64,000 bases of DNA from Batkoa obscura (Eukaryota > Entomophthoromycota > Entomophthoromycetes > Entomophthorales > Batkoaceae): positions 992,001-1,056,000 of the forward strand of contig JASVEC010000006.1 of assembly GCA_030770535.1 (NCBI GenBank). The letters are read 5' to 3'. The position numbers were made by a program, and so were the translations under genes. The notes under the pieces were generated by a model, which ran no database searches, was not told the origin of the DNA, and saw only the letters and a list, made by a program, of their open reading frames with translations. This document shows positions 35,915 through 46,384 of this stretch, piece by piece (the stretch's first letter is position 1; each line of letters starts with the position of its first letter).

Positions 35915-36605
35915 ATGTCAGACCGAGAAATCAATGATGATGAGTTGACGCTACCAAAAAGTAGTTTATTTTAAGATAATAAAAAGGAATTAGTTAATGA
36001 ATTATAGCCACGGTACATAAATTGATAACGGAGGTTTTACCAAAGGAGATAGCGTGCTCAAAAGAAACGAGAGATCTGTTAGTGGAGTGTTGTGTAGGTA
36101 AGAAAGTCTTTTTTTGTGAGAATCGGTTTATTCTTTTAAGAGTTTATACATTTGCTTGCTTCTGAAGCCAATGATGTATGTGAAAAACAGCTGAAAAAGA
36201 CCATCTCTGCTGAACATGTGATTGCTGCTTTACAGGTAAATAATGGATTTATTTAAATGTTTAAATTTAAAATTTCATTCAGGGTTTAGGATTTGACGAA
36301 TATGTACCACATATTCAAGAAGTATTTTTAGACCACAAGGCAACTTTAAAAGTAATAAGATTAAGCTAGATTTATTTTCAGTTAAATAATATAAAAAATA
36401 GATCAGAGACAGAAAAAGTTCGAGGTTAGAAAACTCAGGATTTACTGAAGAAGAGTTGCTACGCAGTCAAGAACTTTTGTTTGCTAAAGCTAGGCAAAGA
36501 TACCAAGAACAAAGTTTTAATGTTAACTTAAATGCTCAGACTCAACAGCAACAGAATCAAGATGATGATAGTAATAATAACTTGCCTCCCCCTCAAGGCC
36601 TTTAA
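35915..36605 (+). CDS. DR1: NC2-beta / Dr1 transcription repressor subunit
   Basis: Exons 35915-35960, 36008-36097, 36141-36235, 36283-36351 and 36402-36605 join in frame to 167 aa, close to the family length. The N-terminal histone fold is clear: LPKTTVHKLITEVLPKEI, ETRDLLVECCVEFIHLLA, then EAND ... KKTISAEHVIAALQGLGF. The C-terminal half is Gln/Asn-rich. Dr1 pairs with NC2-alpha and binds TBP on DNA, blocking TFIIA and TFIIB and redistributing TBP. Five small exons split the histone fold. Confidence 0.92.
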
Positions 36606-37029
36606 TGGTATTAAATGGGCGGAAGAGGATAGAATATATTTATGTTATTTTGATAATATTTGACTCTTTTCATTTTTTACCTAGCTTTTTTGACTTTTTT
36701 GATTTCATATTTTATAAAAGGTTAGTCTCTATCTAAAAACTACAAAAGTATCAGATATGATTATTGAAATATGACATAAAGGTTTGATTTTTAAAAGTCA
36801 TTTTATTTAGTTGAATGACCTTTTAACATATTTTACTCCTTATTATACATAACTGATCTAATATAAACATTTGTATAAATAATGTAAAATAATAAATATC
36901 TTGGATAAAAATTTAGATTAACCGAAAAGTATATAAAAGCAGCACCAAAATGAATATGATTGGCTATTCAGTATTTTAGATTGATTATTAAAGATAAGAT
37001 TTCAATAAAATTTTAGTTTATTTTTTAAA
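36606..37029. other. Spacer between DR1 and SDHC
   Basis: AT-rich intergenic DNA with no recognised signal beyond poly-T runs. Confidence 0.6.
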
Positions 37030-37710
37030 ATGAACGCAATTACTAGAAAAGTCTTATTAGATGGTATCAGCAAAAGTAACTATTATAATAAAATAATACA
37101 CTACAAACTAATAGCCCATTAGACAAAGGTTTCAAAATGTTAAGCCAAAGTAGTCAGTTCACTAGCACCAGGTAAGTAATAAATGTAATTAAAAAAAGAC
37201 TTTTTGATGTGCTTTGAAGGACAACCAATAATATTTTAGAACAAATACAAAAAACAAAAAGTATGAGACCACGCTCGCCCTTTTACATCTATCAACCACA
37301 ATTAACTTCTGGCCTTTCAATTTTAAGTCGTATAACTGGTGTTGCTATAGGTATAGGTAAGTTTAACTTGAAGCTTTTTAAAAATGATTATTAACAATGA
37401 AGGTTTTTATGGTGTTACCATTGCTTACCCAGCCTTTGGATTAACTTCTGAAGTAGCTGTTCAACATTTAGAAGCTGTTCCAGGTTCAGTAAAAACAGCT
37501 GCTAAGTTTATCATCGCTTTCCCGTTCATGTTTCATAACTTTAATGGAATCCGTCATTTAGTAAGCTTAGAGTAATGACTTTTCCTACTATTTATTAATT
37601 TTTAGGTATGGGATACTGCTTCTAGTCTTACTGTTAAAGGAGTTTATACTTCAGGTTATTTGGTCATTGGTGCTTCGGTTTTATCTTCTATCGGCTTAGC
37701 TTATGTATAA
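37030..37710 (+). CDS. SDH3: Succinate dehydrogenase cytochrome b subunit (SDHC/Sdh3)
   Basis: Proposed exons are 37030-37063, 37123-37171, 37262-37356, 37403-37560 and 37606-37710, giving 146 aa. The first 30 residues look like a mitochondrial presequence. The mature part has the quinone-site motif RPRSPFYIYQPQ, then ILSRITGVAIGIGFYGV (TM1) and FIIAFPFMFHNFNGIRHLVWD (TM2, with HxxNGIRHL and the haem-ligand His region). A third membrane segment (GYLVIGASVLSSIGLAYV) ends the protein. It anchors complex II in the inner membrane and helps bind haem b and ubiquinone. Exons 4 and 5 are secure. The acceptor of exon 3 (CAAAAAG before T-ATG) was chosen to keep frame and is the weakest call; the first two exons are tentative. 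Confidence 0.85.
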
Positions 37711-39047
37711 AGTTCAAGTATTGTTTAATATTAAATTTTATCTTTGTTTAAAATGGCAGAGATATACAAATATAAGTATAAAGTAATAACCAAATTAAAA
37801 TAACATTTATTTTTTTTTAATATTTTTTTAGCGAAAGTTGAGTATTAATTTTTGGCTATATTTAGGATAAGCCTTTAATATGTCAATAAGCATGTGTTTA
37901 TTTTTATAGTATAACCATTGCGAATATAAATATAACAAAATGAATTCTTGATAAATAATAATTTTAATGCTCAACTAAGTATTTTCATATTAAAATTAGA
38001 AAACATAAAGTATTATTTGTGATTAGATCCTATTATAAAACACAAGTACGGATTTAACTTCTTACAAAAAACATTAAACTATGGTATTGACTAAACAATA
38101 ACTAAGACGGGGGATATCGCTAAGTAATTTTTTTTTGATGAAATTAAATATTCATAAAGTTTTGTATTTTTGCTAATAGTATTTTATAGAAATTAGTAAA
38201 ATGATAACGATAATAAAAGTATATAATATAAATTGTGAATTTTTTATAATATTAGTTTGTAAATTTCAATAATTTATTAATCCATATAAACTAACAAAAT
38301 AGTAATCTAAAGTAATTATAAATTTATTTGACTTTTAACCTCGATTTTATACTAATGAATGTATCATGTTGATAAAATCAGTGAAAAGTTGTAACAAAAA
38401 TATAATACATTGCTATTGAAAATGACTAAATCTATAGTATAGTTTTAAACACTGGGATTAATATATCTAAAGGTGATATAGTTTTATAGTATAAAGATTG
38501 AATACTCCAAACTATAAGCTTAGTTCAAAAGAAATATTCTAATAAAAGCATTGTGTTTTTATATTATATTACTATTCGTCTTTTTTTGTCTAAATATTAT
38601 ATTTACATTATAAAATCACATGCTCAAAAAAGTAGAATAGAATATTTTAAACCAATAAAATCTATAGTTGCCATTTTGATTTTACAGTTCGATTTTACTA
38701 AATTAATTAATAAGTGACATTTAATTCTAATTGAGGCAACATGTAATTGGATGAGATCATTTTTATTATTGTATAAATTGGTAGTTCGTTGTGAACCTCT
38801 ATATAGTTCAACTACAAATATCCGCAAAGTCTGAGGGTAGCTGACTTTCAGGATGAGCCGAGAATTATTAACATTTATTTTGGAGACTTAAAAAGTCATA
38901 CTTGACATTAAGATCTAAGCCATGCTTAAACATTAGCTGCTATCTAGATCTCAGCCAATAGAAAATCAGTACCAAGTTTACCAGCTATAAAGCTCAAAAA
39001 TTAATTTTGTTTTGGTTTATTTATTTTTATCATTACTAACCAAAAGG
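37711..39047. other. Spacer upstream of the Zn2Cys6 gene
   Basis: No gene or MITE is seen. AGATCTAAGCC (38911-38921) and AGATCTCAGCC (38946-38956) form a direct repeat 35 bp apart; the second runs into CCAAT. They lie about 100-140 bp before the next gene's start. Confidence 0.45.
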
Positions 39048-40979
39048 ATGACAAGTATAACGAATGATAATGGAAGCCTTGGTAGCATTATTGCTCAAGC
39101 ATTAAATAACTCATGCGACCACTGCCGACTACGTAAGATAAAATGCGATAGTGGTAAACCACGATGCTCTTATTGTGTTAGAAAAGAATACGAGTGTACC
39201 TATTCAATCAATAAAAAGAAGCAAATATTTTCTGGTAACACACTTACACTTTCTTTGAATCAACTTGAAGATCGTATAAAAGGCTTAGAAGCCTTGTCTC
39301 AGCAAATTTTAGAGCGTCAAGAACATCTGAACCATCAAAATTTGCCAACTACTGCCAATCCTCCTTTAAATATGAACTTAAGTAGTTTTACCGATTTAGG
39401 AAGTACTTCTTCTATGCTTTATTCGGAAGGGAATATGGATCCAATAAATCAAGATCTAGGGTTTCAGTTTAACGCGCTTAATTTAAATGGCAATAATTTA
39501 GGTATGAATCCTGATAACATATTTAATCAACAGGTAGCAGGATATCAGTTTCAAACTAATTTTTATGCCGGAGATCCTTTAAGTGTCAGTGAATTAAGAC
39601 GCTTTTTATTACTTAGTTATAAATCTAAAGGAGAATTTAAAGGTTTTGCAAATCACCACAAACAAATACTGATAAAACTGTGCATGTCATCCGATTTAGT
39701 AATGAGTGCCTTTTGTGCTCTTTCTTGTGCACATGCCTCTTTCCCTTTTTTAGACGCTACGCCTACCACACGACGCCGGCTTATTGATCATTTTTTAAAT
39801 CATTCTAAAGCATTACTTGTCCAAGAAGGATATACCAACCCTTCTGTTTATGTCGTTCAAGCTTTAATATTAATTTCAATTGTGGAATACGAGAGGGGTC
39901 AATTTTCTAGATCGATCATGTATGTTCAATCTGCTTTAAGGTAAATTTAATTTATAATTAATCAATTATTTCAAAATTAAATAGATTATTCTAGTATGGC
40001 ATATATATTGGGAATTCATATGATTGATGAGAAAAGATTGGGGTGTATTACATTTGAGGATGCAATAGCCAGAAAAGTTTGGTGGGAAATATTTACTATG
40101 GATAGTTGTGCTGCTTTTATGCTTTATGAAGAAGGAAATATCATAGATAGAGGATTACCCGTAATGATGGCAGATGCCCATGGTCATTCTCTTGGATTTA
40201 CTTTACATGAGTTAAATTTATCTCATATTGAACCTTTCCTTTTAGATTTAGATTCTTCTTGGAGACTTCTTCCAGTTATGAGACTTAAAATGAGTGATTT
40301 ATTAAGACGAGCCCATAATTTAACCGTAATGGCTTCAAAATCAACTGATCAAGCTTCAAAAGATAAGTTAGAACCATTGTTTTTAGAACTTAGAATGGAT
40401 TTAGCTTATTGGTCAAGGTTTGCTTCCCCAAATCCCTTTATCAGTGATATAAACCAAAATTCGATCGTTGGTGGCACAGGGCTACCAACTTCGCCAGGAG
40501 ACCATCCATCTACTCAAGCATCAGGTGTTCTTTTGTTTAATTGTGCTTATATATTAGCTTATTGTCCAACATTATATTGGACGCACGAAAGAATAGCACA
40601 AGAAAAAGGCAATGAAATTCCAGATTCATGTGGGGTAGCAGCGGGGTATTTAATCTGTGGTATTGATTTGGCTAGACCAGAAAACCCAAGGGGGGAACGT
40701 TGGCATCAGGTGTTGCCATTCTTTTCTTACATCGGGTGTTTAGCTTATTATCGTCTTTTTACAGCTTATCCACATAATAAGGAAGCACGTGCCACTGCCT
40801 CTTCTCAATTTGAGTTATTGTACTTAGAATTGGCTAATTCTATACGTTACTTCCCAGTAGCAGATCTATTTATGGCTAAATTAAGGCCATTTAGGAATGC
40901 TATCAATGAATCGTTCACAGAATTTGACTCAAGTGAGTTAGTATTTGCTACTAGTAGTCCAAGTGCTAATATGAGTTGA
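39048..40979 (+). CDS. Zn2Cys6 transcription factor with fungal-specific domain
   Basis: Exons 39048-39940 and 39995-40979 give 625 aa. The binuclear zinc cluster is at residues about 22-49 (CDHCRLRKIKCD, then CSYCVRKEYEC, all six Cys present). A short coiled-coil-like region (LEDRIKGLEALSQQIL) follows, probably for dimerisation. Residues from about 180 on form the middle-homology region (fungal_trans type), with HFLNHSKALLVQEGY, LILISIVEYERGQ, the typical SMAYILGIHMID across the intron, and RKVWWEIFTMD. Such proteins bind CGG half-sites and control metabolic genes. The 625-aa model uses the first ATG; the frame upstream has none. The target pathway is unknown. Confidence 0.9.
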
Positions 40980-41725
40980 TGGGCGTTCAACTGTATTAAT
41001 ACAATTTTCGATGAAGATAGCAATACAATTTACTTTGAACTAAGATTATAAATTAATAAGAGTTTTGAATTTTCGTTTTATGGTTATTATTTTATTTTTC
41101 CTTAATATTAAGTGTATATTAAAAATGAACCTCTTCTTTTACTTTTCAAATTTTTGTAGTTTATAGTTTATAGTTTATAGTTTATAGTTTATAGTTTATA
41201 GTTTATAGTTTATAGTTTATAGTTTATAGTCAACGTAACTTTATTTACAAATTAAATCATATTTATAAATTATAAATTTATTCTTACTTTTAAATTAAAT
41301 TGTTTAAATGCAGTTATTATTTAATTTAATATCTTCTTTAATACAATAAAAGTATATAAATCGAGAATTTTAAAGCTTAGATTTATAATCAATAAAACAG
41401 CATACATCATCTTTTGTTTGTTCTAATAAATAAATAAATAAATAAATAAAACATTAGACTATTTATATTATTATATTATAATAGTTTCTTTTTTAATTTG
41501 AAATGTCACAAACAGTTTAAAATAAACTTTGTACAATTCTTAATACCAAAGGCTTATGCATTTAATAAACGAATAATGTCGTATTTCTATAATAGAATTG
41601 GTGGTCAATTTTAAGATTACAAGTCAATATAAAATTAAATTATTTTAAAAAATTTTACAAAAATAAACAATATGTATATTTAAAAAGAGGCAAAATTTTA
41701 AATCAATCCAATAAACCTTTTGAAG
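40980..41725. other. Spacer between convergent TF genes, with microsatellites
   Basis: AT-rich 3' flanks of two transcription-factor genes. It holds a heptamer array (41158-41230) and an AAAT tetramer run near 41425-41450. No coding sequence. Confidence 0.6.
41158..41230. repeat. AGTTTAT heptanucleotide array, about 10 units
   Basis: Ten near-perfect tandem copies of AGTTTAT with no interruptions, about 70 bp past the Zn2Cys6 stop codon. Perfect units indicate recent expansion. Confidence 0.9.
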
Positions 41726-42879
41726 TTATTGATGAGAAGGATGTTGAGAAGAGTGTTGAGATTGCTGTGAATGCTGAGGAGGATGTTGAGGAGGATGTTG
41801 AGGAGGGTGTTGAGATGAGTGCTGAGGGGGATGTTGAGGAGGATGTTGAGATGGATGTTGAGCCGGAGCATTGTGTTGCTGTGGTGGCATACTCATCTGA
41901 GGGTTGTGAGGGTGAGAATAGTATCCGTTGTGAGCTGGCGGATATTGTCCATATTGTGGCATAGGTGGTGGATAATTAGGATAAGGTGGTTGATTTGGAT
42001 GAGGAGGTGGAGGGCCTTGAGGGTGACCCATATAAGCATGATGAGGATGTTGATATGGGCTAGGATGTGGGTAATTGGGGTTATTCGCAGCTGGATATGT
42101 ATTTCCTGGAGGTGGAGGTTGGTAAGAAGTTGTTGGATATCCAGGATGAGATTCCGCAGGGTACTGACTATGAGGTGGAGGGTTACTACCTTGATTTGAT
42201 TTTTTCGTTTCAGGCTCCTCTCTCTTTGACTCAGGTTGAATTTTTGCTTGGACTACTTTTTTCTAAAAATGTAAATACAATCAACTTTAACTAAAATTAT
42301 TTACTTCTTGTGGTTTAGGCTGAATACGAGCTGATTCGTTGCCTCCACCATAGGAAGGTGGATCATCACTATTTTCACCGCCTGACTCGTCCTTTGGTGG
42401 CTCATCTGGAGTATTAAGACAGCTTTGAATAAGGTTTTTACCTTCAGCTTTTGTGACCAAAGGTTGGAGTTTGGGGGTAGTAAAAGTATACACCAATCCA
42501 GTTTCAGAAACTACTAATAACAAAACTTGGGTTCCAGTAAGGGTACTCAATTCATAAGCCTTAAACTATTAGCTTAATTACTATATATTCGAATTTATTA
42601 TACCTTTTTCATGATACCAGCTTTACGTTTTGAGAAGGTAATATGCCTACGACTTTTATCTTTAATATACTCAATCTTAATCTTTCTCCTTCCAGCTCTT
42701 TTACGCTTTGGTTTTGCGACATCTTCCTCTTCTTCTTCGTCTTCTTCTTCTTCAACTTCGGAGCCAACTTTATTCGAAAATTGAATCTCGCCCCCTTGTG
42801 ACTGACCAGATGGGGCTTGATTATAGTTAAAGTTGTTAGGATCAGGATATTGTTGGGCGTTAGGGAGATTATTTGCCAT
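41726..42879 (-). CDS. MCM1: Mcm1/SRF-type MADS-box transcription factor
   Basis: Minus-strand exons 42604-42879, 42305-42559 and 41726-42262 give 355 aa. An acidic run (EVEEEEDEEEEED, about 41-53) precedes the type-I MADS domain (about 62-125), with RRKIKIEYIKDKSRRHITF and KRKAGIMKKAYELSTLTGTQ. The SRF/Mcm1-specific half VLLLVVSETGLVYTFTTPKL, with KNLIQSCLN, follows. It binds CArG boxes with cofactors to control cell-type, cell-cycle and metabolic genes. An intron splits the MADS box right after IMKK. The C-terminus is Pro/His/Gln-rich and ends in repeated QHPPQHPPQ units, probably an activation region. ORFs on the opposite strand at 41767-42294 are mirror images of this repeat. Confidence 0.94.
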
Positions 42880-44130
42880 ATTATCTAGTCAAAACTAAGT
42901 CAGTCTTAATATATTAAGCTAAATTATTCTCATTATGATTAAAATGGTAAATCTTTACTTACCAAACAAAACTTGGGAGTATATGACTAAACAGGGAGTT
43001 GTTATATAAAAGGAAGTAATAAGCTATTCAAATTGCTTTGATTAAGGTGTTTAAAAAAGGAATGTCCAAATTTATCATCTTTTTATACCCACTTTTTTAC
43101 TTTGAGCTAAGCTTAATTTTCAATTTTTGGATTAAAATAACGAATCATAATCCATAAAATAAAAATGATTGGATAAAAATCGAATAAGCTTTATGCTACT
43201 TTTAGCAATGAAGTTTTCACAATGTTTGATATTTCTTATATAGTAAAACAAACGGTTTAGCAGACCATCAATACTTAAAATGCAAGCCAGATTTAGGAAG
43301 GTAATTGGTTGATTAGGTATATCTTAAATTTTCAAAGTCTATTTTATTGGATAATCGCCTATTTGGAGCATTAAATAGATTTAAGGAACATAATTTTCCA
43401 ATTTTAAAAGAATATTTAAATTTAGAAATATGATGAAATTGATTAGCTCAAAAATACCAAATCTTTTTTGATTTGTCAGTTCGAGTAAAATATAAATGAT
43501 ATTTAAATGTAATCAATTCAAGGGTAAACACTTTATATTATTTATGAAATGAAAAAAGTTATCAAATACTTCTCTACTACTTCATCTCTCTTAAAAAATA
43601 CTTGGAACCAAAATAATGTAATTATTTCAAGCTTTTAGGATTGATGCTTTTAAAGTTAAAAGTAATAGTATTGAGTGGCTTTTTTAATAAATGTTCAGGA
43701 ACTGCGTATGCTAAATTTAGAACCTATTTTCAGGATTCTATTACATATGGTTATTATTATTTATTTAGATAATTCTATTGGTTTATTGAACTATGTAGTA
43801 ATCACCTGGTCTAAAGCTTATTGAAAAACATGAACAAATAATCCTATATTTAACAAATAGTTTTTCTAAATTTTATTATTAGGGGAATCTTATTAGCTAT
43901 AAATTTCTTTAATAAAAGTGGTTCTTGTGAGTATAATTTTCTTTTGTTAATTTGGGCAAAGATCAATGAATTTTACTCATAAATATTTAAATTATGCGTA
44001 AATAGCTTTCAATATTATAATTGGTCAAAAATAAAATAATCTAGTAATTTATGATTGTTAAAATGACTATAGCTCATAGATTTAATAACAATAATAAGAA
44101 TTTGATTCTATTTTTTAACTTGATTTTAAA
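42880..44130. other. Spacer upstream of MCM1
   Basis: No established gene. A possible two-exon micro-gene lies at 43280-43433. The rest is AT-rich sequence without family MITEs. Confidence 0.45.
43280..43433 (+). CDS. Possible two-exon micro-protein, 38 aa
   Basis: ATG at 43280, exon 43280-43300 (MQARFRK), a possible 37-nt GT-AG intron, then 43338-43433 ending in TGA. The second part (FGALNRFKEHNFPILKEYLN) has balanced composition unlike the surrounding low-complexity frames. The intron is shorter than the 42-nt minimum seen in other genes here. I do not recognise the peptide; it could be chance. Confidence 0.2.
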
Positions 44131-44841
44131 ATGGATATACATATAGATATCTATTTCAAATTTATTATAACTGATAGATTCGAAAGATTACATATTAAAG
44201 ACAAAATACCTTTAAGACAAAAGTCATCATCTTTTGGGCAACACATTCAAGTTAACAAACCAATACTATTTAACTACAAACGATAAGAAACTTTGTTGTG
44301 ATAATATACATGATACTTTAACTTTAGATAAAGGTGAAGAGGTAGTTTTAATAGCAATAAAGGATATTTTATATAATAATGTGTAAAGAAAAATATTTGA
44401 ATTACGACTTGAATTTTATCAGGGAATTAGATAAATCTATGATATTACAAATAACAGCCCTTTTAGAAGTGTATTGGTCTCAAGCACACATTTTATCTGG
44501 GGAGCAAGATACACCATGGATATGAGCAGATGGTATTAGTTTGTACAATGAGGAAGCACCTCTTTGGTTACATATGATAAATAACAATAACTCAGCTGAT
44601 GAGTTTGAGAGAAAATCAATGTTTGGGTCCGAAGATTATAGTGAAGGTTCGACTTTTTATTGTAAATGGACGATTAACAATACCTTATACTAGGCTAGAA
44701 ATAATATCTATCGAAAAAGATAGTCTATTTGTGTTTGAAAATAAGCATAGTTATTATTTTATAGATTTCCCCAAATCACCAGTTGGTATAGCTTATACAG
44801 TGTTTGAGAAAAAAAATGCAACAATCTTCCAAATGCAATAA
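44131..44841 (+). pseudogene. Decayed unknown protein-coding relic
   Basis: Several frames in succession read like protein rather than random AT-rich sequence. Examples are FGQHIQVNKPILFNYK near 44240, LEVYWSQAHILSGEQDTPWI near 44465, and an 80-codon stretch at 44599-44841 containing GPKIIVKVRLFIVNGRLT and FIDFPKSPVGIAYTVF. They are separated by stops and frame changes, so the gene is broken. I recognise neither family nor origin. Confidence 0.35.
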
Positions 44842-45036
44842 TCTTCCAAATGATATTGTTTTAAATAAATAAATTAAAAAATTAATTTTATTTTATATAT
44901 GGGTCAGTTTGAAAGCTAGTTAAAATTAAAATAAGATTTTCAAGTCACTTTTTTTGTCCATTTCCCATATAGCATAAAATTTTAAAACTACTAAGTAAAG
45001 CTGGATAAAAAAATGTTTCAATGTGAGTTACCATAT

Positions 45037-45135
45037 GGGGATGTATTTTTATGTTTAAGAATTTTACTAACAATTTTTCCGCCCAAATAGCGCTTAAGAA
45101 ACGGAAAAAGTGATGAAGCCAAAAAAGACACCCCC
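45037..45135 (+). mobile_element. MITE copy (99 bp), ATAT target duplication
   Basis: Starts GGGGATGTATTTTTATG and ends ACACCCCC. ATAT lies at 45033-45036 and 45136-45139. The core AAATAGCGCTT is intact. Confidence 0.88.
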
Positions 45136-45395
45136 ATATCTTACTGATTATAGCCCTGCCTTTTTGGATGGAAAAAATTGGACTAAAAAGTTGCATGGGA
45201 CTATTTATCTGGAGGTATTATACACGGAAAAGGCTGCTTTTTAAAAAAATTTGAAATTATTTGCTTAAAGCTAAAATAGGGCTTTTTTTATGTTATAAAA
45301 TTAAAAATAGTTATTTAGCTAATAAAACACATCCCCGTATATTATTTATATTTACTTTTAAACCTATTAGGCTTTTACTGTTAAAGCAATAATTA

Positions 45396-45490
45396 AGGAT
45401 GTATTTTCTTGTTTAAGAATTCTATTAACGATTTTTTCGCTCAAATAGTGCTCAAAAAATGGAAAGTGATAAAACCAAAAAACACCCCTA
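45396..45490 (+). mobile_element. MITE copy (95 bp), ATTA target duplication
   Basis: Starts AGGATGTATTTTCTTG and ends ACACCCCTA. ATTA lies at 45392-45395 and 45491-45494. The core is changed to AAATAGTGCTC. Confidence 0.75.
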
Positions 45491-45798
45491 ATTATTTTAT
45501 AAAAGCAAAAAGGTGTTAAATTAAAAAATTAAAAAAAAACTATTAATTAGTTCAATTCATATAATTAAAAAAAAATTCTAATATAAATAAATAATAATAA
45601 TAATTTACAAATAATACTATAACCAGCTAATTTTATATTTTTTTATTAATAAATTTAAAAATAATTTAATCAGTTTGTAATATTATATAAAATTTTTTTA
45701 GTCAAGCTTAGTTTAATGTTTGCTTTTTTAAACCGCTTTTAATTAAACCTTTAAAATTAAATAACTAAACTTTTGCATCATGTGAATAGATGAAAATT

Positions 45799-45895
45799 GG
45801 GGCTGTATTTTTTTTTAACAATTTTACTAACAATTTTTCCGCTCAAATGCGCTTAAAAAAATGGAAAAAATAATGAAATCAAAAAAAACACTCTC
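45799..45895 (+). mobile_element. MITE copy (97 bp)
   Basis: Starts GGGGCTGTATTTTTTTTT and ends ACACTCTC. Flanks are AATT and AATC, which nearly match. Confidence 0.75.
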
Positions 45896-45953
45896 AATCG
45901 TTGAGGGAGTAGTAATTTTACATTTTTAAGAAAATACTTAATGAATGAGTTTA

Positions 45954-46130
45954 TGTTTCCGTCCAGATTCGAACTGGAGACCTTCTGTGTGTTAGACAGA
46001 TGGGGATGTATTTTTATGTTTAAGAATTTTACTAACAATTTTTCCACTTAAATAGCGCTTAGAAGATAGAAAAAATAATGAAACCAAAAAAAACATCCTC
46101 AGATGTGATAACCAACTACACCACGGAAAC
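45954..46130 (-). pseudogene. tRNA-Val(AAC) gene split by a MITE
   Basis: Minus-strand tRNA in two parts: 5' part 46105-46130 (GTTTCCGTGGTGTAGTTGG and on) and 3' part 45954-46001, with the MITE plus one copy of the target duplication between them. Removing 46002-46104 leaves 74 nt with a 7-bp acceptor stem (GTTTCCG with CGGAAAC), discriminator A, anticodon stem TCTGT/ACAGA, loop CTAACAC (anticodon AAC) and T-arm CCAGTTCGAATCTGG. All pairs are kept, so the insertion looks recent. It lies in the 5' strand of the anticodon stem, not at the canonical intron site after base 37, so normal tRNA splicing should not remove it. Confidence 0.88.
46002..46100 (+). mobile_element. MITE (99 bp) inside tRNA-Val, AGAT target duplication
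   Basis: Starts GGGGATGTATTTTTATG and ends ACATCCTC. It is bounded by AGAT at 45998-46001 and 46101-46104. Because the tRNA sequence is conserved, the original site (a single AGAT) is known, which fixes the element's ends and a 4-bp target duplication. Confidence 0.92.
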
Positions 46131-46384
46131 TCGATGTTTCAGATAATATTTTAAATAAGCTTTTTATTATAAATTAGTAAAAATATAATAAGCGGTTAAA
46201 TGAGGGGCAGAAGCTGGTTGACTAATTCTAACTTGCAAAAATTCAAAAATTGGGCAATTCTAAGCAACTGTTTAAATAGTTTTAGTATTAAAGTAAAATG
46301 AATAAAATTAAGTTTTTATATTATAATATAAAATAATTTTTTATTAAAGCTTTTTTTTAAAATTTAATATGATTTATGTTATAT

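Larger units (their letters stand above)
44842..45953. other. Spacer crowded with MITEs
   Basis: Three MITEs lie within 860 bp (45037-45135, 45396-45490, 45799-45895). A lone end-like word ACACATCCCCGTATAT near 45329 may be a remnant of another. The reported ORFs here are frames through the MITEs. Confidence 0.65.

Noticed and set aside
41158-41230. Telomere-like repeat
   Set aside because: The unit AGTTTAT is not G-rich and lies between two genes; an ordinary microsatellite.
41767-42294. Three overlapping plus-strand ORFs
   Set aside because: Antisense of the repetitive Pro/His/Gln-rich third exon of the MADS gene; the repeats keep several frames open.
46002-46100. Genuine tRNA intron
   Set aside because: The insert is a full MITE with a 4-bp target duplication and is not at the canonical position after base 37.
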